Origin: an uncultured Collinsella sp.
Lineage (GTDB): Bacteria; Actinomycetota; Coriobacteriia; Coriobacteriales; Coriobacteriaceae
Length of the DNA: 14,073 bases
Assembly (NCBI GenBank): GCA_958403205.1
Contig: CATXWM010000044.1
Coordinates: 1-14,073, forward strand
Reading direction: 5' to 3'
A program made the position numbers and the translations under genes. The notes beneath the pieces are model-generated. The model saw only the letters and a program-made list of their open reading frames with translations. It searched no databases and was not told where the DNA came from. Below, one piece after another: positions 1 to 7,013 of the stretch; position 1 is the stretch's first letter; every line of letters begins with the position of its first letter.

Positions 1-117
1 GATATCGGACACAGGGGCCGCAAGGGCCCTTACACCAACTTTCTCGACACTACCGCAAATGCCGAAACGATCCAGTCTTACGAACGTGCTATCGGATCTG
101 AGTTTTTAAATCCATAA
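1..117 (+). CDS. 3' end of an unidentified gene (partial)
   Basis: Frame 1 is open from the first base to a TAA at 115-117, giving the last 38 residues of a protein that begins outside the window. The visible tail (including GPYTNFLDTTANAETIQSYE, ending EFLNP) is soluble and matches no family I recognise. Its G+C content looks lower than that of the genes downstream. It could be a real C-terminus or a chance open frame, since 38 codons prove little. The next gene is on the other strand, so this would be the end of its transcription unit. Confidence 0.45.
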   Translation, partial: DIGHRGRKGPYTNFLDTTANAETIQSYERAIGSEFLNP

Positions 118-140
118 CAAAACTTGTGGCAAAGACTAGG

Positions 141-184
141 CAAATGAAGAAAACGGGTGCGAGTCCGTCTGACCCGCACCCGTT
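141..184 (-). terminator. Hairpin terminator of the thioredoxin gene
   Basis: A perfect 10-bp inverted repeat (AACGGGTGCG at 152-161, CGCACCCGTT at 175-184) encloses a 13-nt loop. Read on the minus strand the stem runs into a T-rich tail (TTTTCTTCATTT, 141-153), as in an intrinsic terminator, about 120 nt past the trx stop. On the plus strand the tail is poor, so it serves the left gene less well, though it could act in both directions. Confidence 0.65.
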
Positions 185-305
185 CACTGGGGGCTGTTTG
201 TGACTACCATACTATCCGTGGTTGCACTCGGTGCATCCAGAAGTCCGGCGAGCGGTGCAAAAGCGCTCATGGACGGCAGGCAGACGGCAACATGTAACAA
301 GCGTA

Positions 306-626
306 TTACAGATGCTTCTCCAGCAGCGCCTGCAGCCTCGCCTTGGGCAGAGCGCCAACCGATCGGTCAATCTCCTCGCCGTTCTTAAACACAACCAGCG
401 TGGGGATGCTTATGACGCCATACTTCATGGCCAGGTCCTGGTTGTCGTCGACGTTGCATTTGGCAACGGCAAGCTTGCCCGCCAGCTCATCGGCAACCTC
501 GTCAACGATGGGCGAGAGGGATCGACAGGGCCCGCACCACGGTGCCCAAAAATCGACCAGCACGGGCAGACTGTCGTTAACGATGGAATCGAAGTTCTCG
601 GGGGTAATCTGATTAATGTCAGCCAT
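306..626 (-). CDS. trxA: Thioredoxin
   Basis: This is a 106-residue classical thioredoxin, a cytoplasmic dithiol-disulfide reductant recycled by thioredoxin reductase. It has the WCGPC active site (Cys31 and Cys34), Asp25 buried behind it, and the cis-proline loop with Pro75 in ISIPTL; the length is normal for the family. I chose the ATG at 624-626, which starts MADINQITPENF and has a GGAGGT Shine-Dalgarno sequence (631-636) 4 nt upstream. A longer frame to 710 would add residues that do not resemble thioredoxin. An upstream ATG at 636-638 overlaps the Shine-Dalgarno sequence and is unlikely to be used. The gene is monocistronic and divergent from the gene at 763. No thioredoxin reductase gene is adjacent. 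Confidence 0.95.
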   Translation of the reverse strand: MADINQITPENFDSIVNDSLPVLVDFWAPWCGPCRSLSPIVDEVADELAGKLAVAKCNVDDNQDLAMKYGVISIPTLVVFKNGEEIDRSVGALPKARLQALLEKHL

Positions 627-690
627 GGTGACCTCCATAATGCGACGCGGTCCGGCCGCGTAAAACTCAGTACGACCGTGCTTATACCCA

Positions 691-726
691 GCCGCCCGCA
701 AAGCAACCACTCGCGGGCGGCTCTTT
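691..726 (+). terminator. Terminator-like hairpin in a divergent intergenic region
   Basis: A perfect 9-bp stem (GCCGCCCGC 691-699, GCGGGCGGC 713-721) with a 13-nt loop is followed by TCTTTTAT. It looks like a rho-independent terminator on the plus strand, yet no plus-strand gene lies before it: thioredoxin reads away on the minus strand and the next gene starts downstream at 763. It may stop stray transcription, end a short untranslated RNA, or act as an operator. Confidence 0.5.
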
Positions 727-728
727 TA

Positions 729-734
729 TATAAT
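729..734 (+). promoter_or_regulatory. Possible -10 box for the gene at 763
   Basis: A perfect TATAAT lies about 29 nt before the chosen start, a suitable distance for a short leader. No convincing -35 box is found 16-18 bp upstream; that position falls inside the terminator-like hairpin at 691-721. The assignment is tentative. Confidence 0.35.
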
Positions 735-762
735 GGTGGGTACGCAAACGATTGGAGAGCGC

Positions 763-1338
763 ATGCCCACGTCACAAAGCCAGAAAAAAGAAGCCATCGC
801 CCAGGCGGCCGAGCAGGAGCTCGCATCGCTCGCGGGTCGCGGCGTGCGTATCGCGGGCAACGCGTGCTCGCCGATCGTACTAGTCAAAGGCGATTTGGAC
901 GAGGCCGAGCGTTCGGGTGGCGAGCTTGCCGCCGGCCCGGATGGCGCGGCGTTGCGCAAGGCGCTTGGGGCCATCGGCTACGCGCCCGAGGATTTTTGCG
1001 TGCTGGCAAGCGTCGCCGGCGTGGGTGACGGAGCGGTCGCGGTGGGCGAGACTCTGCCGTGCGAGCTGTTCCGTGAGGCGCTTGAGGCTTTGGACCCCGA
1101 GGCGGTGCTACTGCTCGACAACAACGCGGCTGACGCCATGCGCGAGACCTACGCCGATATGCTCGTGGCGATCGATGACTTCGACACCGCCATGCTCAAG
1201 CCCGGCTTGGTCGCCCATGTGCAGGGTCGCCGCGTGCTCGCGCTCGACGGTTTTGAGGCGGCGCTCACTGACAAAGCCGCCAAGCAGCGCATGTGGGCAT
1301 ACATCAAGCAGCTGACCCCGGCGGCTGCACCGCTGTAG
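763..1338 (+). CDS. Uncharacterised protein, possible degenerate uracil-DNA-glycosylase fold
   Basis: A 191-residue soluble protein. The start is the ATG at 763 with GGAGAG just upstream; a longer frame from 733 has no ribosome binding site. The layout resembles family 4 uracil-DNA glycosylases: a hydrophobic strand (PIVLVKGDLDEAE, 37-49) where those enzymes have the GEAPG water-activating motif; a LRKALGAIGYAPEDFCVLASV stretch (64-84) like their helix-strand after the FVGRAG segment; a LDPEAVLLLDNNAADAM segment (110-126) like their LRPRVIVTLG strand; and a C-terminal RRVLALDGFEAALTDKAAK (156-174) where the catalytic HPAYLL loop would be, followed by QRMWAYIKQL. The catalytic motifs and the four-Cys iron-sulfur pattern are absent, so it is probably not an active glycosylase. 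The family assignment is my inference from pattern only; calling it hypothetical is the safe alternative. Confidence 0.75.
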   Translation: MPTSQSQKKEAIAQAAEQELASLAGRGVRIAGNACSPIVLVKGDLDEAERSGGELAAGPDGAALRKALGAIGYAPEDFCVLASVAGVGDGAVAVGETLPCELFREALEALDPEAVLLLDNNAADAMRETYADMLVAIDDFDTAMLKPGLVAHVQGRRVLALDGFEAALTDKAAKQRMWAYIKQLTPAAAPL

Positions 1339-1398
1339 CGGATTGGCGCCGGTAAGGCGGCCCTGACGGGTCGAGCGCGGCGCCGGCTTATCGCGTCC

Positions 1399-2676
1399 CT
1401 ACATCACGGCGCGCAGCTCAAACCGATCGCCGTTAATGCGGAACTGGCAGTTGCCGTTCATGCGCTCCACGGCAAGTTTGATGCTCCTGGTGCCAAAGCC
1501 GTGGCCCGCATGCCGGGTCACGGGCATGCCGTCGACCATGCGCGGCGCGCGGTCAAACGTGTTGGAAACTAACAGCAGCAGCTGGCCGTCCTCTAATCGC
1601 AGGTCAAAGTCGACGAATCGCTTTCCTTGGGGTGCGGCGCTTGCGGCGGTGATAGCGTTTTCCAAGGCATTTGAGAGCACGCTAAACAGGTCGGCGTCAC
1701 CTACGTGGATGGTTTCGGGTACGGCGGCGCGCAGGTTGGCGGTAATGCCGTTTCTATTGATATCCGAGTTAAATGACGAAAGCGCGATGTTTACGGTCTC
1801 GTTGGCGCAGAAGCGGCGTACGGCGGTGCGGTCGCCGGCTTCGCAGAGTTCGTCGATGCGATCGAGCGCCTCGTCGGTGTGTCCCTCCTCGATTAAAGCG
1901 GCCAGGCCGCGTAGGAAGTGGCGCATGTCGTGGCGCAGAATCGACAGCTCGCGCCCAGATTGACGCCAAGCCTCGAGCTCTTTGATGGCGGCGCTGTCGC
2001 GGGTTTCGAGCATCCAGCGCTCTCGCTCGGCGGTTTCCTTTTCTTCGTATTCGCGCAGGTAAACGGCAAGAAACATAAGATAGAAGGCACAGAGCGCAAA
2101 TGCCAAAAACTCAACCGTCACCACCGAGCCCGAGTGGAACAGCGTGGTGTAGACGTTGGTGGCATAGTCAAAGACGTAATAGACGAGCGGCAGGATTAAA
2201 AGGATGCCCAGCTCGGTGGTGCTTTTAATCGCCAAGCGTGGACCGATGTCGCCGGCCCAATGCAACAGGACGGCAAAGACGGCGAGTGTGGTCGCGATGC
2301 GCGCCAGATAGTACGCGATCTGAGAATCGGTTGCGGCAAATGCGGCGATGCCCATCCAATTGCTGAACTGGCAGCTCAGATAGGCACTCGTAATGCCGAG
2401 CACGGCAAGCAGCGGGCTCGGGCGGTAGCGCGCGCACAAATAGATGACGAGCGGCAGATGCACGACGAGCGGATATACCTGGCGGGCGAAAAGCTCGCCG
2501 CCGACGGCATTGGCGATCGAAAAGGCAGCGCCGGTTGCGACTCCGACCCCCACCAACTCGAGTGCATGGCGTCGATTGATTTCGATACCGCACAGCGCCG
2601 CCGAGGCAAAGACGCCAAAGAGTAGCGTTGTGGCGTGGTGAATTACCCAAAGGATCATTTCGACCGAGGAGACCAT
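1399..2676 (-). CDS. Sensor histidine kinase, AgrC-like
   Basis: A 425-residue membrane sensor kinase. The N-terminal half has about seven hydrophobic segments (roughly 8-30, 39-57, 66-83, 88-102, 119-140, 155-172, 185-207). A charged helical linker follows (208-240), then the H-box SILRHDMRHFL with the likely phospho-acceptor His249, the N-box NALENAI (Asn336, Asn340) and the glycine-rich ATP lid GHGFGTRSI (391-399). The RHDMRH H-box and the C-terminal GHGFG lid are typical of the AgrC/ComD (HPK10) group, which pairs with LytTR regulators. The start ATG overlaps the regulator's TGA by one base (2676), so the two are translationally coupled. No signal peptide gene or transport gene is adjacent, so the stimulus cannot be deduced. 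MILWVI, six codons on, is an alternative start. Confidence 0.9.
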   Translation of the reverse strand: MVSSVEMILWVIHHATTLLFGVFASAALCGIEINRRHALELVGVGVATGAAFSIANAVGGELFARQVYPLVVHLPLVIYLCARYRPSPLLAVLGITSAYLSCQFSNWMGIAAFAATDSQIAYYLARIATTLAVFAVLLHWAGDIGPRLAIKSTTELGILLILPLVYYVFDYATNVYTTLFHSGSVVTVEFLAFALCAFYLMFLAVYLREYEEKETAERERWMLETRDSAAIKELEAWRQSGRELSILRHDMRHFLRGLAALIEEGHTDEALDRIDELCEAGDRTAVRRFCANETVNIALSSFNSDINRNGITANLRAAVPETIHVGDADLFSVLSNALENAITAASAAPQGKRFVDFDLRLEDGQLLLLVSNTFDRAPRMVDGMPVTRHAGHGFGTRSIKLAVERMNGNCQFRINGDRFELRAVM

Positions 2677-3398
2677 CAGTGTCTTCCACCCTCAAAGCGC
2701 ACCGCAAAGTAGGCGTCTTGGAACCCCTGCTTGCTGCTGCGCGACAGCGGAATGCACGCGCCGGAGCGCATGACGATGTCTGTGCGATCGAAGTGGTCGA
2801 TGTTGCGCAAGTTGACCTGGTAGCTACGGTGGCATTTAAAGAAGGTGGCATTTTGCGCCAAACGGTCCTCGACGCTGCGGAACGACTCGAGTGCCTCGAT
2901 ATCGCGTCCGTCGCGCAGGTGGAAGGCCACGTGCTTGTTGCGCGCCTCGGCATATTCGATGTCGGACAGGCGCAGGGCGTGGTAGCCAAAGGAAGTTTTG
3001 ATTACGAGCTCGTCGGTTGCCGCCGGGCGCATGCTCGAAAGCTCGTCGAGTAACTGCGCCAGGCGTTCGTAAGTCACGGGCTTGAGCAGATAGTCGAAGG
3101 CACGGACCTCGTAGGACTCCAGTGCGAACTCGGGCGACGAGGTGAGAAACACCAGGCGCACGGCGGTGTCGGCCTGGCGCAGTTCGCGTGCGGTGTCCAT
3201 GCCGTTGACGAGCGGCATGATCATGTCGAGCAGAATGATGTCGGCGCGCGATGCGGCATGGCGGGCCAGCAGGTCCTCGCCGCGCGTGACGAGCGCAACA
3301 TCGACCGCCGTGCCCGTCTCGGTCGACCAACGGTCGATCATCCGGTGCAGTCTATCTAGAAAAGCGACATCATCGTCGCAGGCAATAATCTTGAGCAT
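2676..3398 (-). CDS. LytTR-family response regulator
   Basis: A 240-residue cytoplasmic response regulator. The receiver domain (1-120) has the acidic pocket CDDD (8-10), the phospho-acceptor Asp58 in IILLDMIMP, Thr86 and Lys106 in YLLKPV. The C-terminal part (about 130-235) is a LytTR DNA-binding domain: VIKTSFGYHALRLSDIEYAEA, then the FFKCHRSYQVNLRNID core. Such domains bind imperfect direct repeats, usually upstream of target operons. The gene is first in a two-gene unit with the kinase. The ATG at 3396-3398 is preceded by AAGGGGG as a ribosome binding site. I see no obvious LytTR direct repeat in its own upstream region, so the target is unknown. Confidence 0.93.
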   Translation of the reverse strand: MLKIIACDDDVAFLDRLHRMIDRWSTETGTAVDVALVTRGEDLLARHAASRADIILLDMIMPLVNGMDTARELRQADTAVRLVFLTSSPEFALESYEVRAFDYLLKPVTYERLAQLLDELSSMRPAATDELVIKTSFGYHALRLSDIEYAEARNKHVAFHLRDGRDIEALESFRSVEDRLAQNATFFKCHRSYQVNLRNIDHFDRTDIVMRSGACIPLSRSSKQGFQDAYFAVRFEGGRH

Positions 3399-3605
3399 TC
3401 GGCCCCCTTAAGTAGTTCGATTTTGCCACATCGGGTACGCGCCGCTTGCGGGGGTGCGGACCGTTTGCGCCCCACGGCGTGCAACTCGCGCCAAGCGGTA
3501 TTGCGGTGGCGAAAGATGCCTCCTGCGCCATCGAGAGCTCAGCTATCCTCAGCTTGCCAGTTCGAAAATGGACCCGACCCAAGATCGAATCTTTATTTCA
3601 ACTTT

Positions 3606-3649
3606 ACACCTAGGTTTACAGCTGTCTTGTCAGCTGTAAACCTAGGTGT
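3606..3649. promoter_or_regulatory. Large palindromic operator of the nad operon, probable NiaR site
   Basis: Two perfect 19-bp arms (3606-3624 and 3631-3649) flank a 6-nt centre TCTTGT. The palindrome is modular: TTTACAGCTG...CAGCTGTAAA forms the core, and a self-palindromic ACCTAGGT sits at each end (3608-3615 and 3640-3647), 32 bp apart, about three helical turns. The core resembles the symmetric NiaR (YrxA) motif I remember from Bacillus NAD genes, with a central GTCTTG. The operon's own last gene encodes a NiaR-type protein. The right arm lies between the -35 and -10 boxes, so binding would block RNA polymerase. Confidence 0.75.
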
Positions 3650-3655
3650 CATACT
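3627..3655 (+). promoter_or_regulatory. Promoter of the nadA-nadB-nadC-niaR operon
   Basis: TTGTCA (3627-3632) and CATACT (3650-3655) are separated by exactly 17 bp. The predicted start of transcription is near 3662, leaving a leader of about 29 nt before nadA. The spacer is almost entirely the right arm of the palindromic operator, a classical repressor layout. Confidence 0.6.
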
Positions 3656-3690
3656 AAAGCCCCAAGATTCGCCAAAAGAGAGGGGCCTTG

Positions 3691-4716
3691 ATGGCACAGA
3701 GCGCGAACATGGATGCATCGGAGCTTGCACGCGACATTGCGGCCGGCCTGGCATCGGCAACGACGGCAACGGAGCGTGCGGCATTGGTGCCCGCAGAGCT
3801 CGTCGAGGCCATTCAGCAACTAAAAACCCAACGCGATGCGGTGATCCTGGCACACTATTACGTGGCGCCCGAGGTCCAGGCTGTTGCCGATTACGTCGGC
3901 GACAGCTTCTACCTGGCAAAGCTTGCCAAGAGCCTGCCGCAGCAGACCATCGTGCTGTGCGGCGTGGAGTTTATGGGCGAGAGTGCCAAGCTGCTCAACC
4001 CCACCAAGACCGTGCTGCTGCCCGAGCCGGGCGCGGATTGCCCCATGGCTCACATGGTCAAGCGCGAGACGGTCGACGCCGCCCGCGCCGAGTACGGTGA
4101 CGACCTTGCTGTGGTCTGCTACGTCAACTCCACAGTCGAGATCAAGAGCTGGAGCGACGTGTGCGTCACCAGCTCCAACGCCGTTAAGATCGTGTCCGAG
4201 CTGCCGCAGCAGCATATCCTGTTCATTCCCGACCAAAACCTCGGTCGCTTCGTAGCCGAGCAGGTGCCGCAAAAGCACGTTCTGCTCAACAAGGGCTACT
4301 GCCCGCGCCACCACATCATCACCGTCGAGCAGATCGTCGACGCGGCGGAGGCCCATCCCGACGCGCTCGTGCTGGCGCATCCTGAGTGCAAGGCCGACGT
4401 CCTGTCCGAGGCCGACTACATCGGCTCCACCGCCGGCATCATCAAGTATGCCGAGGAGTCGGACGCCAGCGAGTTCATCATCGTGACGGTCCGCGGCGTG
4501 CTCTACGAGCTCGAGCGCCGCTGCCAGGGCACCGGCAAAAAGTTCTACTTCCCCGCGGTGCAACCCACCTGCGTCAACATGGATCTCATCACGCTCGAAA
4601 AACTCGTACGCTGCCTAGAGACGGGCGAGGGCGAGGTGAAGATCGGCGTGTCGGATGAGGCCGCCGACCAGGCCAAGCTCACGCTCGACCGCATGCTCGA
4701 GTACGCAGCGCGCTAA
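3691..4716 (+). CDS. nadA: Quinolinate synthase
   Basis: A 341-residue quinolinate synthase, which condenses iminoaspartate (from NadB) with dihydroxyacetone phosphate to give quinolinate in de novo NAD synthesis. Visible family features are AHYYVAPEVQ (54-63), DSF, the three Cys ligands of the oxygen-sensitive [4Fe-4S] cluster (Cys90 in VLCGVEFM, Cys233 in HPECK, Cys294 in QPTCVNM), and the repeated triangular-fold segments CYVNSTVEIKSWSDVCVTSSN (143-163) and PDQNLGR. I chose the ATG at 3691 with GAGGGG 5 nt upstream; a TTG directly before it (3688) is in frame but unnecessary. It is first in the nad operon, behind the palindromic operator. The cluster fits an anaerobic or microaerophilic host. 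Confidence 0.97.
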   Translation: MAQSANMDASELARDIAAGLASATTATERAALVPAELVEAIQQLKTQRDAVILAHYYVAPEVQAVADYVGDSFYLAKLAKSLPQQTIVLCGVEFMGESAKLLNPTKTVLLPEPGADCPMAHMVKRETVDAARAEYGDDLAVVCYVNSTVEIKSWSDVCVTSSNAVKIVSELPQQHILFIPDQNLGRFVAEQVPQKHVLLNKGYCPRHHIITVEQIVDAAEAHPDALVLAHPECKADVLSEADYIGSTAGIIKYAEESDASEFIIVTVRGVLYELERRCQGTGKKFYFPAVQPTCVNMDLITLEKLVRCLETGEGEVKIGVSDEAADQAKLTLDRMLEYAAR

Positions 4717-4719
4717 AAC

Positions 4720-4754
4720 AATGTGACATGAGGGGCGGCCCCTTATGTCACATT
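4720..4754. repeat. Long intercistronic hairpin between nadA and nadB
   Basis: Two 16-nt arms (4720-4735 and 4739-4754) pair with a single G.U wobble around a CGG triloop; the outer ten bases (AATGTGACAT and ATGTCACATT) match exactly. It starts three bases after the nadA stop codon and ends shortly before the nadB ribosome binding site. No T-tract follows on either side, so it is not a normal terminator. A role in mRNA stability or differential expression is possible, or it may be a REP-type dispersed palindrome. Confidence 0.8.
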
Positions 4755-4772
4755 ACAAGGGAGAGGATTCCT

Positions 4773-6149
4773 GTGGAAACCAAGCAATACTCCGACATGG
4801 AGTGCGACGTCGTCATTGCCGGCTGCGGCGTGGCTGGCCTATACGCTGCCCTCAATCTGCCGACGAGCACGCGCGTGATCATGCTCTCCAAGGGCGCGGT
4901 CGACGAGTGCGATTCGATGCTCGCGCAGGGCGGCATCTGCGTGCTGCCCGAGGGCTCGGACTACGATGCCTTCTTTGAGGACACCATGCACGCCGGTCAC
5001 TACGAGAACCGCCGCGAGAGCGTAGACATCATGATTCGCTCGAGCCGCTCGGTCATCAACGACCTGCTGGCGATGGGCGTGGACTTTGAGCGCAAGGCCG
5101 ATGGCGGCCTCGACTTTACCCGCGAGGGCGCGCACAGCCGTCCGCGTATCGCCTTCCATGCCGACATTACGGGCAAGGAGATTACGACCAAGCTGCTCCA
5201 GGCTGTCCGCAAGCTGGACAACGTGCAGATTCTTGAGCACGTGGCCATGACCGACATCCTGACGGCCGAGCGCGATGGGGCCACAGTGTGCACTGGTGTC
5301 GTCGCTGTTGCCGTGGACGAGGGCGATTCGGTCCGCCCCGCCGACGAGCTGGCACATGCCGTCGAGGGCGTGCATACCGGTGAACCGTTTGAGATTCATG
5401 CTCGCCATACATTGTGGGCGACGGGTGGCATCGGCGGCGTGTACGATCACTCCACCAACTTCCCGCAGCTCACCGGCGACGCCTGCTACATCGCGCAGGA
5501 GCACGGCATTACGATGGAGCACCTGGACTACGTGCAGATTCACCCCACGGGATTGTTCTCGCCGCAGCCGGGTCGCACCTTCCTGATCAGCGAGAGCTGC
5601 CGCGGTGAGGGCGCGATTCTGCTCAACGCCGCCGGCGAGCGCTTTACCGACGAGCTGCAGCCGCGCGACGTGGTCGCCGCCGCTATTCGCGAGCAGATGA
5701 AGCAGGACGGCACCGAGCACGAGTGGCTGAGCTTTGCCCCCGTCGAGCGCGACGTGGTGACCGGGCACTTTGCCAACATCCGCGCGCGCTGCCTGGAGGA
5801 CGGCCGCGACATCTTGGACGAGCCCATTCCCGTTACGCCGACGCAGCACTACTTTATGGGCGGCGTGTGGGTCGACAAGGACGGCCGCACCTCGATGCCC
5901 GAGCTCTACGCCGCGGGCGAGACGGCTTGCAACGGCGTTCACGGCAAGAACCGCCTTGCATCAAACAGCCTGCTCGAGGCGCTGGTCTGGGGTCGTCGCG
6001 CCGCGTGGCGCATGCGTACCGGCGAGTCGCTGGCCGTGGAGCAGGCGGGCGATCCCGCGCTCGATGGCCGTCATCGCGCCCTAAGCGCCGACACCTTGGC
6101 AATCGATGATTTGGCCCGTGCCGCCGGCACGCAGGCCGCAGAGGAGTAG
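4773..6149 (+). CDS. nadB: L-aspartate oxidase
   Basis: A 458-residue FAD enzyme that oxidises L-aspartate to iminoaspartate, feeding NadA; in anaerobes fumarate can serve as electron acceptor. It has the N-terminal dinucleotide site VVIAGCGVAGLYAA (13-26), LAQGGI (50-55), the AFHADITGKEI segment, ATGGIGG (216-222), QIHPTG with His257, the SCRGEGA loop with Arg277, PTQHYFMGGV with His359, and the FAD-closing GKNRLASNSLLEALVWG (391-407, Arg394). I chose the GTG at 4773 with GGGAGAGG upstream; a frame from 4728 would start inside the hairpin and have no ribosome binding site. The protein ends soon after the FAD domain: the C-terminal helical domain of the E. coli enzyme (about 540 residues) is largely missing, as in other short NadB forms. 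nadC follows 3 nt later. Confidence 0.96.
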   Translation: METKQYSDMECDVVIAGCGVAGLYAALNLPTSTRVIMLSKGAVDECDSMLAQGGICVLPEGSDYDAFFEDTMHAGHYENRRESVDIMIRSSRSVINDLLAMGVDFERKADGGLDFTREGAHSRPRIAFHADITGKEITTKLLQAVRKLDNVQILEHVAMTDILTAERDGATVCTGVVAVAVDEGDSVRPADELAHAVEGVHTGEPFEIHARHTLWATGGIGGVYDHSTNFPQLTGDACYIAQEHGITMEHLDYVQIHPTGLFSPQPGRTFLISESCRGEGAILLNAAGERFTDELQPRDVVAAAIREQMKQDGTEHEWLSFAPVERDVVTGHFANIRARCLEDGRDILDEPIPVTPTQHYFMGGVWVDKDGRTSMPELYAAGETACNGVHGKNRLASNSLLEALVWGRRAAWRMRTGESLAVEQAGDPALDGRHRALSADTLAIDDLARAAGTQAAEE

Positions 6150-6152
6150 ACC

Positions 6153-7013
6153 ATGAATCCCATTACCATGAAGCTCGTCGCCGATGATCTGATTCTGCAG
6201 GCCCTGCGCGAGGACATCACGTTCGAGGACGTGAGCACGGCGAGCGTGTGTCTCACGGCGCGCCCCGCCACGGTGGAGCTTATCGCCAAGGCCGACGGCA
6301 TCATCGCGGGCCTGGACGTGTTCGCTCGCACCTTTGAGCTGCTGGATTCGCAGAGCTCGGTGCTGTTTGATGTTGCCGACGGTGACGAGGTGCACGCCGG
6401 CGACCACGTGGGCCAGGTGCGCGGCGACGCGCGCGTGCTGCTTTCGGGCGAGCGCGTGGCGCTCAACTATCTACAGCGTATGAGCGGTATCGCTACCTAC
6501 ACGCACAACATGGCAGCGGCGCTCGAGGGTACCAAGACCGTGCTTGTCGACACACGCAAGACCACGCCGGGCATGCGCGTCTTCGAGAAGGCCGCGGTCG
6601 AGATCGGTGGCGGCAGCAACCACCGCTACAACCTGTCGACAGCCGTCATGCTTAAGGACAACCATATCGACGCCGCCGGTGGCGTGACGCGTGCGATCGA
6701 GATGGCGCGCGCCCATGCATCGTTTACCACGACGGTCGAGATCGAGTGCGAGAATCTGGACATGGTGCGCGAGGCCGTGGAGGCCGGTGCCGATATCATC
6801 ATGTTTGACAACATGACCCACGACGACATGGCTGACGCGATTGAGCTTATCGCCGGCCGCGCCAAGACCGAGTGCTCGGGCAACGTGGACGCCGGCAATA
6901 TCCGCGCGCTCGCCGACCTGGGCGTTGACTTTATTAGCTCGGGCGCCCTGACGCACTCCGCGCCGATCCTCGACCTCTCGCTTAAGCACCTGCGTCTGCT
7001 GGACGGTAAATAA
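6153..7013 (+). CDS. nadC: Nicotinate-nucleotide pyrophosphorylase (carboxylating)
   Basis: A 286-residue quinolinate phosphoribosyltransferase, which turns quinolinate and PRPP into nicotinate mononucleotide and CO2. The family signatures are all present: DTRKTTPGMR (133-142), GGGSNHRYNL (152-161, with His157 and Arg158), MLKDNHI (166-172, Lys168), VEIECEN (195-201), IIMFDNM (215-221) and SGNV/ISSGALTHS (242-269). Length is normal. The ATG lies 3 nt after the nadB stop, with GAGGAG overlapping the end of nadB. Its TAA overlaps the ATG of the regulator gene by one base (7013), so all four genes form one translationally coupled unit. Confidence 0.97.
   Translation: MNPITMKLVADDLILQALREDITFEDVSTASVCLTARPATVELIAKADGIIAGLDVFARTFELLDSQSSVLFDVADGDEVHAGDHVGQVRGDARVLLSGERVALNYLQRMSGIATYTHNMAAALEGTKTVLVDTRKTTPGMRVFEKAAVEIGGGSNHRYNLSTAVMLKDNHIDAAGGVTRAIEMARAHASFTTTVEIECENLDMVREAVEAGADIIMFDNMTHDDMADAIELIAGRAKTECSGNVDAGNIRALADLGVDFISSGALTHSAPILDLSLKHLRLLDGK

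Noticed and set aside
222..1028. Long plus-strand open frame of 268 codons
   Set aside because: It lies antisense to thioredoxin and then overlaps the gene at 763 in another frame; it has no ribosome binding site and an arginine-rich, low-information composition.
1339..1398. Terminator between the gene at 763 and the histidine kinase gene
   Set aside because: GGCGCC occurs twice and could pair, but it is self-complementary, the loop is long and there is no T-tract.
3606..3649. Palindrome before nadA as a terminator
   Set aside because: The flanking genes are divergent, no T-run follows on either strand, and the element coincides with promoter boxes, so an operator fits better.
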